From: Paracoccaceae bacterium
Lineage (GTDB): Bacteria > Pseudomonadota > Alphaproteobacteria > Rhodobacterales > Rhodobacteraceae
Length of the DNA: 56,222 nt
Reading direction: 5' to 3'
NCBI GenBank assembly: GCA_026707935.1
Contig: JAPOVX010000155.1
Coordinates: forward strand, 1 to 56,222
Shown here: piece after piece, positions 25,249-33,533 of the stretch
How the letters are laid out: each line of letters opens with the position of its first letter
How positions within the stretch are numbered: position 1 is the stretch's first letter
Made by a program: the position numbers and the translations under genes
The notes under the pieces: generated by a model
The model's database searches: none
What the model saw: the letters and a program-made list of their open reading frames with translations, nothing else
Told to the model about the DNA's origin: nothing

Positions 25249-25729
25249 TCTGTCCCGAATCGGCAGTTTGACCCTGGACGATTCCGGCCTGCCTGCGCCG
25301 ACACCCGAAGTCACGCAGGAGCGCGAGGTCGCGATTTTCGATCTCATCGAGGAAAACCGTTTCATGCTGGTCGCGAGAAAGGGGCAGTCGCCGCCCGCCG
25401 GTCCGTATCACCTGGACATTTCCGTCAAGGACGGACGGCTGATCTTCGATGTCAAGACCGAAGATCGCCGCCCGATTACGTCGTTTCACCTGGCCCTGTC
25501 GCCATTCCGTCAACTGATTAAGGACTATTTCCGGATCTGCCAGGCGTATTTTGACGCGGTCAAGAGATTGCCGACTGGCCAGATCGAAGCGATCGATCAC
25601 GGGCGGCGCGCCATGCACAACGAAGGTGCGAACCTGCTGATAGACCGCCTCTCCGGGAAGATTGAAACCGATCTCGTGACGGCACGGCGCCTGTTCACGC
25701 TCGTTTGCGTTCTTCATTTCTACGGTTAG
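25241..25729 (+). CDS. UPF0262 family protein
   Basis: A 162-residue member of UPF0262, found in Alphaproteobacteria and of unknown function. It shows HLDISVKDGRLIFDVKTED, FHLALSPFRQLIKDYF and RRAMHNEGANLLIDRLSGKI. The ATG at 25241 overlaps the hisD stop (ATGACTGA). The fixed position after hisD supports the identification. Confidence 0.9.
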   Translation: MTDLSRIGSLTLDDSGLPAPTPEVTQEREVAIFDLIEENRFMLVARKGQSPPAGPYHLDISVKDGRLIFDVKTEDRRPITSFHLALSPFRQLIKDYFRICQAYFDAVKRLPTGQIEAIDHGRRAMHNEGANLLIDRLSGKIETDLVTARRLFTLVCVLHFYG

Positions 25730-25738
25730 GCGTGGAGC

Positions 25739-26191
25739 ATGCCATCGCTTCTGCCGTCATCAGTCCTCTTCTGTTGCGACCACAATACCATTCGTTCACC
25801 AATGGCCGAGGGATTGCTCAAGCAGCAACATGGCACGAAGATCTTTGTCCAGTCCGTCGGCGTTCGCGGAGGTTCCGAGATTGACGGCTTTGCCATAGCC
25901 GTTTGCCGGGAAATCGGCGTTGAACTCCATCGTCACAAGACCCGGTCATTCGACGACTTCGAAGACTGGGGCGACGATCTGGGGAGCTATGACCTGGTCG
26001 TGGCACTGTCTCCCGCCTCGCTTCGCCGCGCGCTCGAGTACACGCGGTACCTGTCGTTCGAGGTTGAATACTGGCCGACCATGGACCCGGTCGGTCTTGG
26101 AGAGAGCCGGGAGGCAAAACTGGAATCCTACCGGCAAGTCCGTGACCAGATCAAAGAGAAGATTCTGGAGAGGTTTCCGCCTGACGGGTAG
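25739..26191 (+). CDS. Low-molecular-weight protein tyrosine phosphatase family protein
   Basis: A 150-residue phosphatase/arsenate-reductase-like protein. The P-loop CDHNTIRS (Cys13, Arg19; C-x5-R) starts just after VLFC, and the general acid is probably the Asp of TMDPVG. It may dephosphorylate proteins. An arsenate-reductase function is possible for the fold, but no second redox Cys arrangement is clear. It is the last gene before a 347-bp gap that carries the infA promoter. Confidence 0.85.
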   Translation: MPSLLPSSVLFCCDHNTIRSPMAEGLLKQQHGTKIFVQSVGVRGGSEIDGFAIAVCREIGVELHRHKTRSFDDFEDWGDDLGSYDLVVALSPASLRRALEYTRYLSFEVEYWPTMDPVGLGESREAKLESYRQVRDQIKEKILERFPPDG

Positions 26192-26456
26192 TTTCATGCG
26201 CCGTCCCCAGCCATTCCGGAGTCGGCAATTCAGTCATGGCGCCACGACACAAGTCGGAAGTGGCGATTTCATTGTCCGCTTCCCTTTGGCTGCGCCCCGC
26301 GGATCGAGCCATGTACGCACGAACTGGCTCTACCTTTTGCAAATCCCTGTTGACCCCGGAGGACTATGCATCATCGCCTTGCCATCTCTGGTCCCGTCCA
26401 TCGGACGTCAAAGCGTGGAGACGGCTTCTCGGGCATGCCACGACGCGACTTTCGAC

Positions 26457-26483
26457 TTGAAATGCATGACAAATCGGTACATT
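26457..26483 (+). promoter_or_regulatory. Candidate infA promoter
   Basis: TTGAAA (26457-26462) and TACATT (26478-26483) are separated by 15 bp, shorter than ideal, 56 bp before the infA ATG. The preceding 260 bp (26192-26456) shows no gene. The promoter assignment is tentative. Confidence 0.35.
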
Positions 26484-26538
26484 GAGCGTCCTTCGAAGCA
26501 ACATTGGCTTCCGTTCGACCCAGGCAGGCGGATTTGGT

Positions 26539-26757
26539 ATGGCGAAGGAAGAACTTCTCGAATTCGATGGTGTTGTCATAGACGTTCTTCCGAATGCGAC
26601 GTTTCGGGTCAAGCTGGAGAATGACCACGAAATCATTGCTCATACTGCCGGCAAGATGCGCAAGAGCCGCATCCGGGTTCTCGCCGGCGACAGGGTCAAG
26701 GTCGAGATGACGACCTACGACTTGACGAAAGGGCGAATTAACTATCGCTACAAATAG
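26539..26757 (+). CDS. infA: Translation initiation factor IF-1
   Basis: A 72-residue S1/OB-fold protein that binds the A site of the 30S ribosome during initiation. [40 protein letters not shown] and GRINYRYK are family hallmarks. The ATG at 26539 gives the standard start [11 protein letters not shown]; a longer frame from 26482 is spurious. It is followed by maf, which overlaps its 3' end. Essential gene. Confidence 0.96.
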   Translation: MAKEELLEFDGVVIDVLPNATFRVKLENDHEIIAHTAGKMRKSRIRVLAGDRVKVEMTTYDLTKGRINYRYK

Positions 26758-27358
26758 CTTCGCCGCCCCTCCCCGCCTCATTCTCGGTTCCGCAAGCCCG
26801 CGCCGGTTAGAACTCCTGGCACAGATCGGTGTGGTCCCGGACAGGGTACAACCGGTCGCGATCGACGAGGCGGCACATAGGCGAGAACTCCCACGCCAGC
26901 TCGCGCGGCGCCTCTCCCGGGAAAAGTCGGAAGCGCTCGTCCCCGGCGCCGGAGAACTGATACTAACCGCCGACACCGTTGTCGCAGTTGGTCGTCGGAT
27001 CCTTGGCAAGCCAAACGCCGCCATTCAGGCCCGGGATTTCCTGAAACTGCTCTCGGGGCGCCGACACCGTGTCATCACCGGCGTCGTCGTTCGTTCAGCC
27101 ACGAGCAGCAGTCAGCGACTGGTCGAGACAGTTGTCGTCATGAAGGTCATCTCCGATGCCGAGCGTGATGCCTACATTCGTTCGGGAGAATGGAGAGACA
27201 AGGCTGGAGCGTACGCCATACAAGGCTTCGCGGCGGTCTTCGCCCGGCGGATCAATGGTTCCTATTCGAACATCGTCGGCTTGCCCCTCGCCGAAACTGC
27301 CATCCTGCTCGGCGGCCACGGATATCCCGTCCTGGCGCGGCAGATGTTGTCTGAATGA
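26744..27358 (+). CDS. Maf-family nucleotide pyrophosphatase, start codon unclear
   Basis: Maf proteins hydrolyse (d)NTPs, often modified ones, to monophosphates. The substrate loop [14 protein letters not shown], the catalytic [10 protein letters not shown] and [19 protein letters not shown] are all present. The frame is open from 26726, but no ATG, GTG or TTG occurs before GTG 26831, which would delete the essential SASPRR loop. Translation must therefore begin at a rare codon such as ATC 26744, inside the end of infA, or the start has been altered. The coordinate given is that ATC and is a guess. Its 3' end overlaps the RNase gene start. Confidence 0.8.
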   Translation: MATNSFAAPPRLILGSASPRRLELLAQIGVVPDRVQPVAIDEAAHRRELPRQLARRLSREKSEALVPGAGELILTADTVVAVGRRILGKPNAAIQARDFLKLLSGRRHRVITGVVVRSATSSSQRLVETVVVMKVISDAERDAYIRSGEWRDKAGAYAIQGFAAVFARRINGSYSNIVGLPLAETAILLGGHGYPVLARQMLSE

Positions 27359-28467
27359 AAACCGGCCGCCTGATCGTCATCGACAGTACGAACACCCGCT
27401 CGGTCGCAGCGCTTGTCGTCAACGGCCGGATCGAAGATCTCCTGGTCGATCACCCGGACCCGACAATTCCGGTTCCGGGCGCCGTGTTCAGAGCACAGGT
27501 GGATCGCCATTTGGCGGGACTTGGCGGGTTCATTCTGAACCTCGGCCAGGGACAGCATGGATTTCTGAAGTCGCGCGTGAAGCTGCAGCCGGGTCACCGC
27601 CTCGCTGTTCAGGTCAAGACGATCCCGGTTCATGGAAAGGCAGCGGTCGTTGCGACGCGGATCCGGATCAGGGCAAAGTATGTCGTGCTAGAGTGGGGGC
27701 GTCGCGGCATCGAGTTTTCGGAACGGCTTACCGAAGATCGGACGGACCTGGCCCGTCTTCGAGATATCGCAGCCTCGATTCCTGATCTGGACCTCTCGTC
27801 GACATCGGTTTCGTTCAGGGCACGGTGCCAGGAAGCCGACCCGGCAACGGTCGCCGACGAACTCGCAAGGGAATCCTGCGAATTCAACCGGATACTGGAG
27901 AATGCAACCCGGGGAAATCCTGGCATTCGCGCACGCGCCCCGGCGGCAAGAGAACGCGCGATGACGGAGTGGATGATCCCGGCTCCTGAGCGGATCATCG
28001 ATGAGCGCGGAAGCTTCGACACTCTCGGGATCTGGGACATGATTTCGCGAGTCCTGGTCCCCGCGGTTTCCTTTCCGAAATCGCCGGGCGCGGGGGAACG
28101 CAATGGCGCCGGAGCATCCATGGTGATCGAGCCGACGCAGGCGCTGATTGCTGTCGATGTCAACACGGGTGACATCTTTTCCCGCTCGCCGGGGCTTGAC
28201 GCCAATCTATTGGCGATCGGCGAACTCCCCCGCCAACTCCGCCTCCGGGGGCTCGGAGGGCAAGTCGTTATCGACCTTGCACCGATGGCGAAACGCCACC
28301 GCAAGCGGGTGGAGGAAACGATCGCCAGCACGTTTTCAGACGACCCGGTCAAGACGACACCTGTGGGCTGGACCCCGCTTGGCCATTTCGAATTGCACCG
28401 AAAACGCGAGAGATTTCCGCTTGATGCGTTGGCCATCGAAGAGCTCATGAAGGATACATGCGCCTGA
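27355..28467 (+). CDS. Ribonuclease E/G family protein
   Basis: A 370-residue, short RNase E/G-like endoribonuclease. The N-terminal S1-like part contains GGFILNLGQGQHGFLK. The catalytic DNase I-like domain has QALIAVDVNTGD, whose Asp binds magnesium, and GGQVVIDLAPMAKRHRKRVE with the second Asp. The C-terminus ends FELHRKRERFPLDAL, without the long scaffold of RNase E and without an obvious Zn-link CPxC. It is probably involved in rRNA or mRNA processing. It starts within the maf stop (ATGA). Confidence 0.85.
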   Translation: MKTGRLIVIDSTNTRSVAALVVNGRIEDLLVDHPDPTIPVPGAVFRAQVDRHLAGLGGFILNLGQGQHGFLKSRVKLQPGHRLAVQVKTIPVHGKAAVVATRIRIRAKYVVLEWGRRGIEFSERLTEDRTDLARLRDIAASIPDLDLSSTSVSFRARCQEADPATVADELARESCEFNRILENATRGNPGIRARAPAARERAMTEWMIPAPERIIDERGSFDTLGIWDMISRVLVPAVSFPKSPGAGERNGAGASMVIEPTQALIAVDVNTGDIFSRSPGLDANLLAIGELPRQLRLRGLGGQVVIDLAPMAKRHRKRVEETIASTFSDDPVKTTPVGWTPLGHFELHRKRERFPLDALAIEELMKDTCA

Positions 28468-28652
28468 ATCCGGAGTTCGAACCGGGCCCTGACGACCGAG
28501 CCATCCTTGATCGTTGCCTGATCGACTACGCGAAAAGATTATTCTTGAAATTACAACAATGGATGGCCTTGCCCGCCGCCTTGCCGCATTGTCGGCACCG
28601 CTATGTGCGTCGGCTCCAATTCGATATAGACAGTATCGGGAGTGTAACCTAA
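28458..28652 (+). CDS. Small hypothetical protein overlapping the RNase gene end
   Basis: A 64-residue frame starting at ATG 28458, 10 bp before the RNase stop ends, in the place where yacG or a similar small gene is common. It has ALPHCRHRYVRRLQF but no YacG Cys-x-x-Cys motif, so it is not YacG. Composition is natural for the first 50 residues; the end may be random. No function is assigned. Confidence 0.45.
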   Translation: MRLNPEFEPGPDDRAILDRCLIDYAKRLFLKLQQWMALPAALPHCRHRYVRRLQFDIDSIGSVT

Positions 28653-28683
28653 AAGGCGCGGATTCTGGCCTGACCCCTTCCAT

Positions 28684-28758
28684 GCCCGGGTAGCTCAGGG
28701 GTAGAGCAGTGGACTGAAAATCCTCGTGTCGGTGGTTCGATTCCGCCCCCGGGCACCA
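28684..28758 (+). tRNA. tRNA-Phe (anticodon GAA)
   Basis: A 75-nt cloverleaf with encoded CCA. The acceptor stem GCCCGGG pairs with CCCGGGC (28748-28754), and A73 and CCA end at 28758. The D arm is TAGCTCAGGGGTAGAGCA, the anticodon loop CTGAAAA gives GAA, and the T arm is GGTTCGATTCC. The anticodon stem seems to have one T-T mismatch. An integrase remnant ends 8 bp downstream, marking this as an integration target. Confidence 0.95.
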
Positions 28759-28765
28759 TTGGAAC

Positions 28766-29022
28766 CTACAACCTGGCGCACGCATGAACCGATGCACTCA
28801 AGTGTGCGTGTAATTCGCGTGTAATCAAGCCGAGTTTTTTGCGTTTCAGCTTGTGGATGTTGTCTTCCTGTACGCCGCTTACACGCCCTTCCAGCCAATC
28901 CTTTGCGGCTTCATTGTGCGACCCGCTTTGATGTGCGTAGCGGGCGACCATCGACAACGTTATGTGACCGGAAATACGTTGGACCGTCGGCAAGTCTATG
29001 CCTTGCCTGCACCAGATGTGTC
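28766..29022 (-). pseudogene. Tyrosine-type integrase, C-terminal fragment
   Basis: The minus strand reads RQGIDLPTVQRISGHITLSM then VARYAHQSGSHNEAAKDWLE, the end of a phage-type tyrosine recombinase with the conserved GH and the nucleophile Tyr in RYAH. A stop lies just upstream of position 29022 in the same frame and the catalytic core is absent. The fragment ends 8 bp from the tRNA-Phe CCA end, the usual position of an integrase next to its attachment site. It is a remnant of the element that entered here. Confidence 0.75.
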
Positions 29023-29058
29023 ACGGCTGTATGTCGTCAATGTCGTACAACACGTTAC

Positions 29059-29124
29059 CGCCACAGCTGCACGAATCATGTAATGCAGGCCACTGGCGAC
29101 ATTCGGAAGGTGTCGACATGGCTA
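29059..29124 (+). pseudogene. Second tyrosine recombinase fragment
   Basis: A 22-codon stretch reads RHSCTNHVMQATGDIRKVST then WL, matching the box around the second catalytic region of integrases (HxLQATGDIRKVxxWLGH) up to the point where the glycine-histidine should follow. It diverges at once afterwards. It is on the opposite strand from the other integrase fragment, so it comes from a different recombinase. Short, but the motif is distinctive. Confidence 0.5.
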
Positions 29125-29613
29125 GTCGGGACTTCATGGCGGGATTTTTGAATAATCCCTTATCGACAGGGGGATAGATGAATTCAGGCGGGACTCGACA
29201 TGTAACAGCCCCGACGGGTCTGGTCACGAGAGGAATTTGGCGGGATCGACCTCCAGGAGTTAGAAGGCCCGGCTCTGCAACGGCGTCGGCTGCGCAAACA
29301 CGGGAAAATGGTGAGGGGGATTGGACGGAGACTATCGGTGGGCAACCGGCCGGAGCACTTTTCCCGCGCCACAGGCGGCGAGGAGGTCAACGACGTCGGT
29401 GTGGAGATCGCGCGGCCAACCGAGACTCGCGCGTTCGGGACATTCTTCATTGACGGCACTCACGTGGTTGACGAGTTTGGCAACCACGAGGTGATCGCAA
29501 CTGGTACGAGCATCGCGTTGTCGGTCGCCACGGATTGTACGTCGTTTTTTTCGTACTGACAGCGGTCCGGCGGTCGGCCCAGCGTCGATCCGCCAGAAAG
29601 AAGAGGAAAAGCA
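29125..29613. other. Mobile-element debris before the aldolase gene
   Basis: About 490 bp without an intact gene. It holds repeat copy B at 29243-29289. A plus-strand frame at 29308-29559 ends VVDEFGNHEVIATGTSIALS, perhaps a decayed gene end, but no family was recognised. AAGAGG before 29614 is the aldolase ribosome site. Confidence 0.4.
29243..29289. repeat. 47-bp diverged repeat, copy B
   Basis: It matches 19191-19237 at 41 of 47 positions, same orientation. The minus-strand reading is PTPLQSRAF, stop, LLEVDPAKF. It lies about 485 bp beyond tRNA-Phe in recombinase debris. Confidence 0.6.
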
Positions 29614-30414
29614 ATGGCATCATTCCGCCAGATGACTGAAAGCAGGGAACTCAAGGTCGGTACGTATGTCGGCCAGTTCGCTTCGCCTGGGTTTGGGCGA
29701 ATTCTCAAGTCCGCAGGGTGCCAGTTTGCGGTTGTCGACATGGAGCACAGCGGGTTTTCGTTCGAGACCATCAAGGATGTGCTCGGTCAGCTACATGATG
29801 TCGGTATCGCTTCCGTGACGCGCCCACCTTCCCAGTCGGCCCATCACCTGGCCAGGTTGTGTGACATCGGGGCGCAAGGCGTCGTTCCACCCATGCTTTC
29901 TACGGTCGAACAGGCGCGTGCTTGTCTCGACGCGATCAAGTATGCCCCCGAGGGCAAGCGGGGCTGCGCCTTCGGGATCGCTCATGACGACTACAACGCT
30001 CTCGTGCCCGCCGATGCCCTTAAGGCCGGTAACGCCCGCACATCTTTCGTTCCGTTGATTGAAACCGCAGAAGGGGTCAAAAACGCTGACGCGATCGCTG
30101 CCATCGACGGGGTCGACTGCCTATGGATCGGTCATACCGATCTTAGCGTTTCACTTGGCATTCCTGGCGACTACAACGCCGCCCGGTTCAAGGATGCGGT
30201 GGCAACCGTCATGGCCGCGGCGCGTCGGCACTCGAAGAGCGTCGGCCGGCTGATCGGGTCACCGGAGGAGGCGGCCCGCGTTTACGGCGAGGGCGTCGAT
30301 TTCATCTGCTACCTCGGTGACACTTGGCTCCTGCAGAAGGCCTTGCGGGATGGTTTCGAAGGCATCCGTGGTGCGATCGGCGATGCGCCGATCGCCGGGG
30401 GAGCGACGTCATGA
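29614..30414 (+). CDS. HpcH/HpaI family aldolase
   Basis: A 266-residue class II (metal-dependent) aldolase of the HpcH/HpaI/GarL family, which cleaves or forms 2-keto-hydroxy acids to give pyruvate and an aldehyde. The TIM-barrel signatures include FAVVDMEHSGFS, GAQGVVPPMLSTVEQA, the PLIETAEGVKNADAIAAIDG stretch with a metal-binding Glu, and LWIGHTDLSVSLG. The real substrate cannot be told. AAGAGG precedes the ATG, and the stop overlaps the next gene as ATGA, so the two act in one pathway. Confidence 0.88.
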   Translation: MASFRQMTESRELKVGTYVGQFASPGFGRILKSAGCQFAVVDMEHSGFSFETIKDVLGQLHDVGIASVTRPPSQSAHHLARLCDIGAQGVVPPMLSTVEQARACLDAIKYAPEGKRGCAFGIAHDDYNALVPADALKAGNARTSFVPLIETAEGVKNADAIAAIDGVDCLWIGHTDLSVSLGIPGDYNAARFKDAVATVMAAARRHSKSVGRLIGSPEEAARVYGEGVDFICYLGDTWLLQKALRDGFEGIRGAIGDAPIAGGATS

Positions 30415-31451
30415 GCAAATGTCGCGTCGCGATCAGCCAGGACTTCCAGAGGTCAGACGGGTCGCCCGCCTTTCCCTCCTTCGATCTGTCGCCTCTGGAC
30501 GATCCGCGTATCGAGTGGTCGTACATTCCGTTGCGCAACGGGCGGATCGATGCCGCCGACATGGAGGGTTATGACGCGCTGATCCTCCTTTCGGGACGCT
30601 TTGACGCGGACAGCATCCCCGCTGAGGGCCGACTCGCGCTGGTGGCGCGGTTCGGGGTCGGCTACGACACCGTCGATATCGTCGCCTGCACGGCAAGGGA
30701 CGTTGCCGTTGCCATCACGCCCGATGGTGTCCGGAGGCCGGTGGCAGTCGCCATCATGACCTTGATCCTGGCGCTGGCCGGCCGTCTCATGGTGAAGGAC
30801 CGGCTGACCCGGCGGGGCCCGGACGGTTGGGCGCAGCGCGGGGCGCATATGGGTGACGGTCTGGTCGGCAAGACGCTCGGATCGCTCGGAATAGGCAATA
30901 TCGGCACCGAGATGTTCCGCATGGCGCGGCCTTTCGACATGCGATTCGCAGCCTACGATCCCTTCGCGGATGAAGAGATCGCCAGGTCGCTCGGCGTCGA
31001 ACTCGTGACGGCGGATGAATTGTTCCGCCGATCCGATTTTCTTTGCGTCAACTGCCCTCTGACGGATGAAACCCGTCACTTCGTCAATGCAGCGCGCCTC
31101 GGTCTCATGAAGCCGACTGCCTATTTGATCAACACTGCTCGCGGGCCGATCGTCGACCAGGTGGCCCTTACGAAGGCACTGCAGGATGGCACGATCGCAG
31201 GCGCCGGATTGGATGTGTTCGCCGAAGAGCCCTCTTCCGCGGACGATCCTCTTTTCGGTTTGGACAACGTAATTGTTACCCCGCACGCGCTGTGCTGGAC
31301 CGACGAGTGTTTCGCCGGAACCGGTGCTGCGGATATCGCGGCCGTATTTGCACTCCTCAGTGACCAACTTCCTTCGGACATCGTGAATCGCGAAGTGACA
31401 AACACCGACGCCTGGCAGGCGAAACTGAAGGCACTGTCGTCGATAGCTTGA
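30411..31451 (+). CDS. D-isomer 2-hydroxyacid dehydrogenase family protein
   Basis: A 346-residue NAD(P)-dependent dehydrogenase. The cofactor loop GSLGIGNIGTEMFR is a Rossmann GxGxxG, followed by VNCPLTDETRHFVNAARL, NTARGPIVD with the catalytic Arg, GLDVFAEEPSSADDPLFG with the Glu, and VTPHALCW with the His. The catalytic set is complete. It probably reduces or oxidises a 2-keto/2-hydroxy acid linked to the upstream aldolase. The true start is ATG 30411, inside the aldolase stop. Confidence 0.9.
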   Translation: MSKCRVAISQDFQRSDGSPAFPSFDLSPLDDPRIEWSYIPLRNGRIDAADMEGYDALILLSGRFDADSIPAEGRLALVARFGVGYDTVDIVACTARDVAVAITPDGVRRPVAVAIMTLILALAGRLMVKDRLTRRGPDGWAQRGAHMGDGLVGKTLGSLGIGNIGTEMFRMARPFDMRFAAYDPFADEEIARSLGVELVTADELFRRSDFLCVNCPLTDETRHFVNAARLGLMKPTAYLINTARGPIVDQVALTKALQDGTIAGAGLDVFAEEPSSADDPLFGLDNVIVTPHALCWTDECFAGTGAADIAAVFALLSDQLPSDIVNREVTNTDAWQAKLKALSSIA

Positions 31452-31625
31452 GGAGGAACCGTATACGCCCGTTACGGGAACGTGGGCCGTGTCTTGGAGC
31501 CGGAGACTGGGAGGAACGCTCGGCGTCGGGGCAATCCATTTCAGTCAAGCCGCCTGCACACATGGCCTTTTCACATGGTGGCCGTTCCGAAACTCCTCGG
31601 CATGGAAGCAGACAGGAGAAACAGA

Positions 31626-32010
31626 GTGAAGAAACTGCTCAACGATCCGTACGACCATGCCGATGAAGCGTTTGATGGCCTATGTTTGGCACATCCGGAA
31701 ATCTGGTCGCGTGGTGGGGTGAGAGGGCGCGTCTTCCATCGCACCGGAGGGGTTCAAAAAAGCAAAGTCGGCCTTTTTTCCGGAGATGGCTCCGGCCGCC
31801 TGCCGGTGTTCACGGGCTACCGAGGTGAGTGCCTGTTCGACGCCTGCGCAATTGGCAATGTATTCGCTGGGCCAACTGCGGCCGATTGCATGGACGCCAT
31901 CGAATTGGCTGGCGGCGGCACCGGGGTTCTGCGCCTCTACGGCAACCACGGCGGTGACCGGATGAATTTCGATATGGCAGGCGAGTTGCTGGAAACGGAT
32001 GTAGCGGCGA
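31626..32010 (+). pseudogene. Truncated dihydroxyacetone kinase subunit (DhaK-like)
   Basis: From GTG 31626, which has AGGAG about 9 nt upstream, the protein reads VKKLLNDPYDHADEAFDGLC and continues KVGLFSGDGSGRLPVFTGYR, AIGNVFAGPTAADCMDAIEL and LYGNHGGDRMNFDMAGELLE. These are the first ~125 residues of a DhaK domain, which is normally about 330 residues. After this the frame loses all likeness and the catalytic His region is missing. It is a truncated gene at the end of the aldolase/dehydrogenase operon; those enzymes may once have fed a kinase. Confidence 0.7.
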
Positions 32011-32125
32011 CGCCGGGGCCCTTGCGACGCTGGTCCGCTCGGTCGTCGATGCGGTTATCGCGTTTGACGCCGGCTTGGCGGCCTGTCGGACCCTTCGGTA
32101 AGTTCAAGTTATCTTCGGCGTCAGC

Positions 32126-32899
32126 CTACGGTCCGGCTTCCCGAAACAGAGACACGGTTTCGCGGAAGACGGTGCTGCTCGCTTCGGCGTCAAAGCACCA
32201 GCGATCAGGAAACGACCACCCGTGATGAGCCGACATGCGATGGCAGGAAACATCAGCCGGGCTGCGTTGGCACAAGTCCTCGATAAAGGATTGATGCTCT
32301 TCCGGGCAGGTTACGTCGTCTTTGGCGAAGTAAAACCTGAATGGTTTCTCAAGGCGTTCGATCAGAAGGTGCGGTGAGTCGTGGTTCGAAGTTACGAGCC
32401 GGCCACCGTGGGCAGATGCGCCGGCCGTAATGGAAGGGTGATCGACCACGCCCGACAAGGCAAATCGTCCGCCCATGCAGTATCCGATCGCCGTGTAGAA
32501 TTCGGCAGCAAACCCGAATGCACCCCCATCGCATGCCTCAACCAGCAGCTTCGTGTCGTTCAAGCCGTCTGCGAGTGTCGTCTTGTCGTTCGCTTCCACG
32601 GCGCCCGGGCTGACCTGATCCATCTCCTGGTTTGGTGGAGGAAATACCGGCGATCCCAGCCTCCCAAACAGGTTTGGAAGCAGGACCCCGAAGCCCTCCG
32701 ACGCGTATTGACGCGCGATCGAGAACAGCTCCGGCCTCGGGCCAAATGCGTCCATGTACATCAGGACCACAGGTACTGGGCCATCGAGCCTTGGCCATGC
32801 CGCGTAGACACGCAGCTCTCCCCAGTCGGAGGCGAGTTCGTGGTACTTTGATTCGATGTCCAAGACTGACCGTGCTCCCGCGATGCCACTGAATCCCAA
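32126..32899 (-). CDS. Dienelactone hydrolase family protein
   Basis: A 257-residue alpha/beta-hydrolase. The nucleophile elbow is GYCMGGRFAL (Cys rather than Ser, as in dienelactone hydrolases), the Asp is in YFAKDDVTCPEEH and the His in HHGWSFPDR, giving a complete Cys-His-Asp triad. It probably hydrolyses a small ester or lactone in catabolism. The start is uncertain: TTG 32899 gives a leader MGFSGIAGARSV, and the conserved part begins around residue 17. It is convergent with the DhaK remnant. Confidence 0.82.
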   Translation of the reverse strand: MGFSGIAGARSVLDIESKYHELASDWGELRVYAAWPRLDGPVPVVLMYMDAFGPRPELFSIARQYASEGFGVLLPNLFGRLGSPVFPPPNQEMDQVSPGAVEANDKTTLADGLNDTKLLVEACDGGAFGFAAEFYTAIGYCMGGRFALSGVVDHPSITAGASAHGGRLVTSNHDSPHLLIERLEKPFRFYFAKDDVTCPEEHQSFIEDLCQRSPADVSCHRMSAHHGWSFPDRWCFDAEASSTVFRETVSLFREAGP

Positions 32900-33533
32900 G
32901 CGCGCGATGACGCTGCGAGCAGTGTGACCGGCACCAATTGTGTCGACGGTATCACGTTACTTTTCAGCAGAACCACGCGCAGGCATCAAGAGATGTATTC
33001 GTTAGATGGGTCAATTTTTGTCCGCAGGTGATCGCGTGTCAATCGGTCGTTCATCTAGTTCAGCCAAAATCTGGCCGGTATACGCGACTGTTGCCTGGAT
33101 CACGCGCTCGTACGTTCTCCTCGGTACGGATAACGCATCCAAGCTAGACACGTACCGTCGCGATGCGCAATCTGGGCGCTCAACCCGGATCAAGATTATC
33201 CAAAGGGCGCGATGAGAGGAACCTCAGTTTTCCTTGACCACCATTCAAACCGAGGCACAAATGGGAGAAAGGACATGAAGCCGCTGACGAAACTCTTGTC
33301 GGCAGGCGTGGATGGATTGACATGCAAGGATTGTCACTAGGCCTCCAAAACCCCTTGTAAAAAAGGAATAGATCGGAAAACGACGCCGAAAAACGCCAAT
33401 ACTTCAGTTTAAACACAGGCAAACCGTGCATCCGCGCGGCGCCTTTCAAGCTGGGAAGGGAAGTCGGGCATGTCGGTCTCAGGAAAATCGCGAGGAGTTT
33501 GACGACGGGTTCGGCGGTGCGGCGTGAATCTCG
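32900..33533. other. Non-coding region
   Basis: About 630 bp between the divergent-facing end of the hydrolase gene and the 3' end of the MdeB-like gene. No frame here looks coding and no RNA gene or repeat was found. Confidence 0.4.

Noticed and set aside
28458..28652. yacG after the RNase gene
   Set aside because: The position fits but the protein lacks the CxxC...C zinc motif of YacG.
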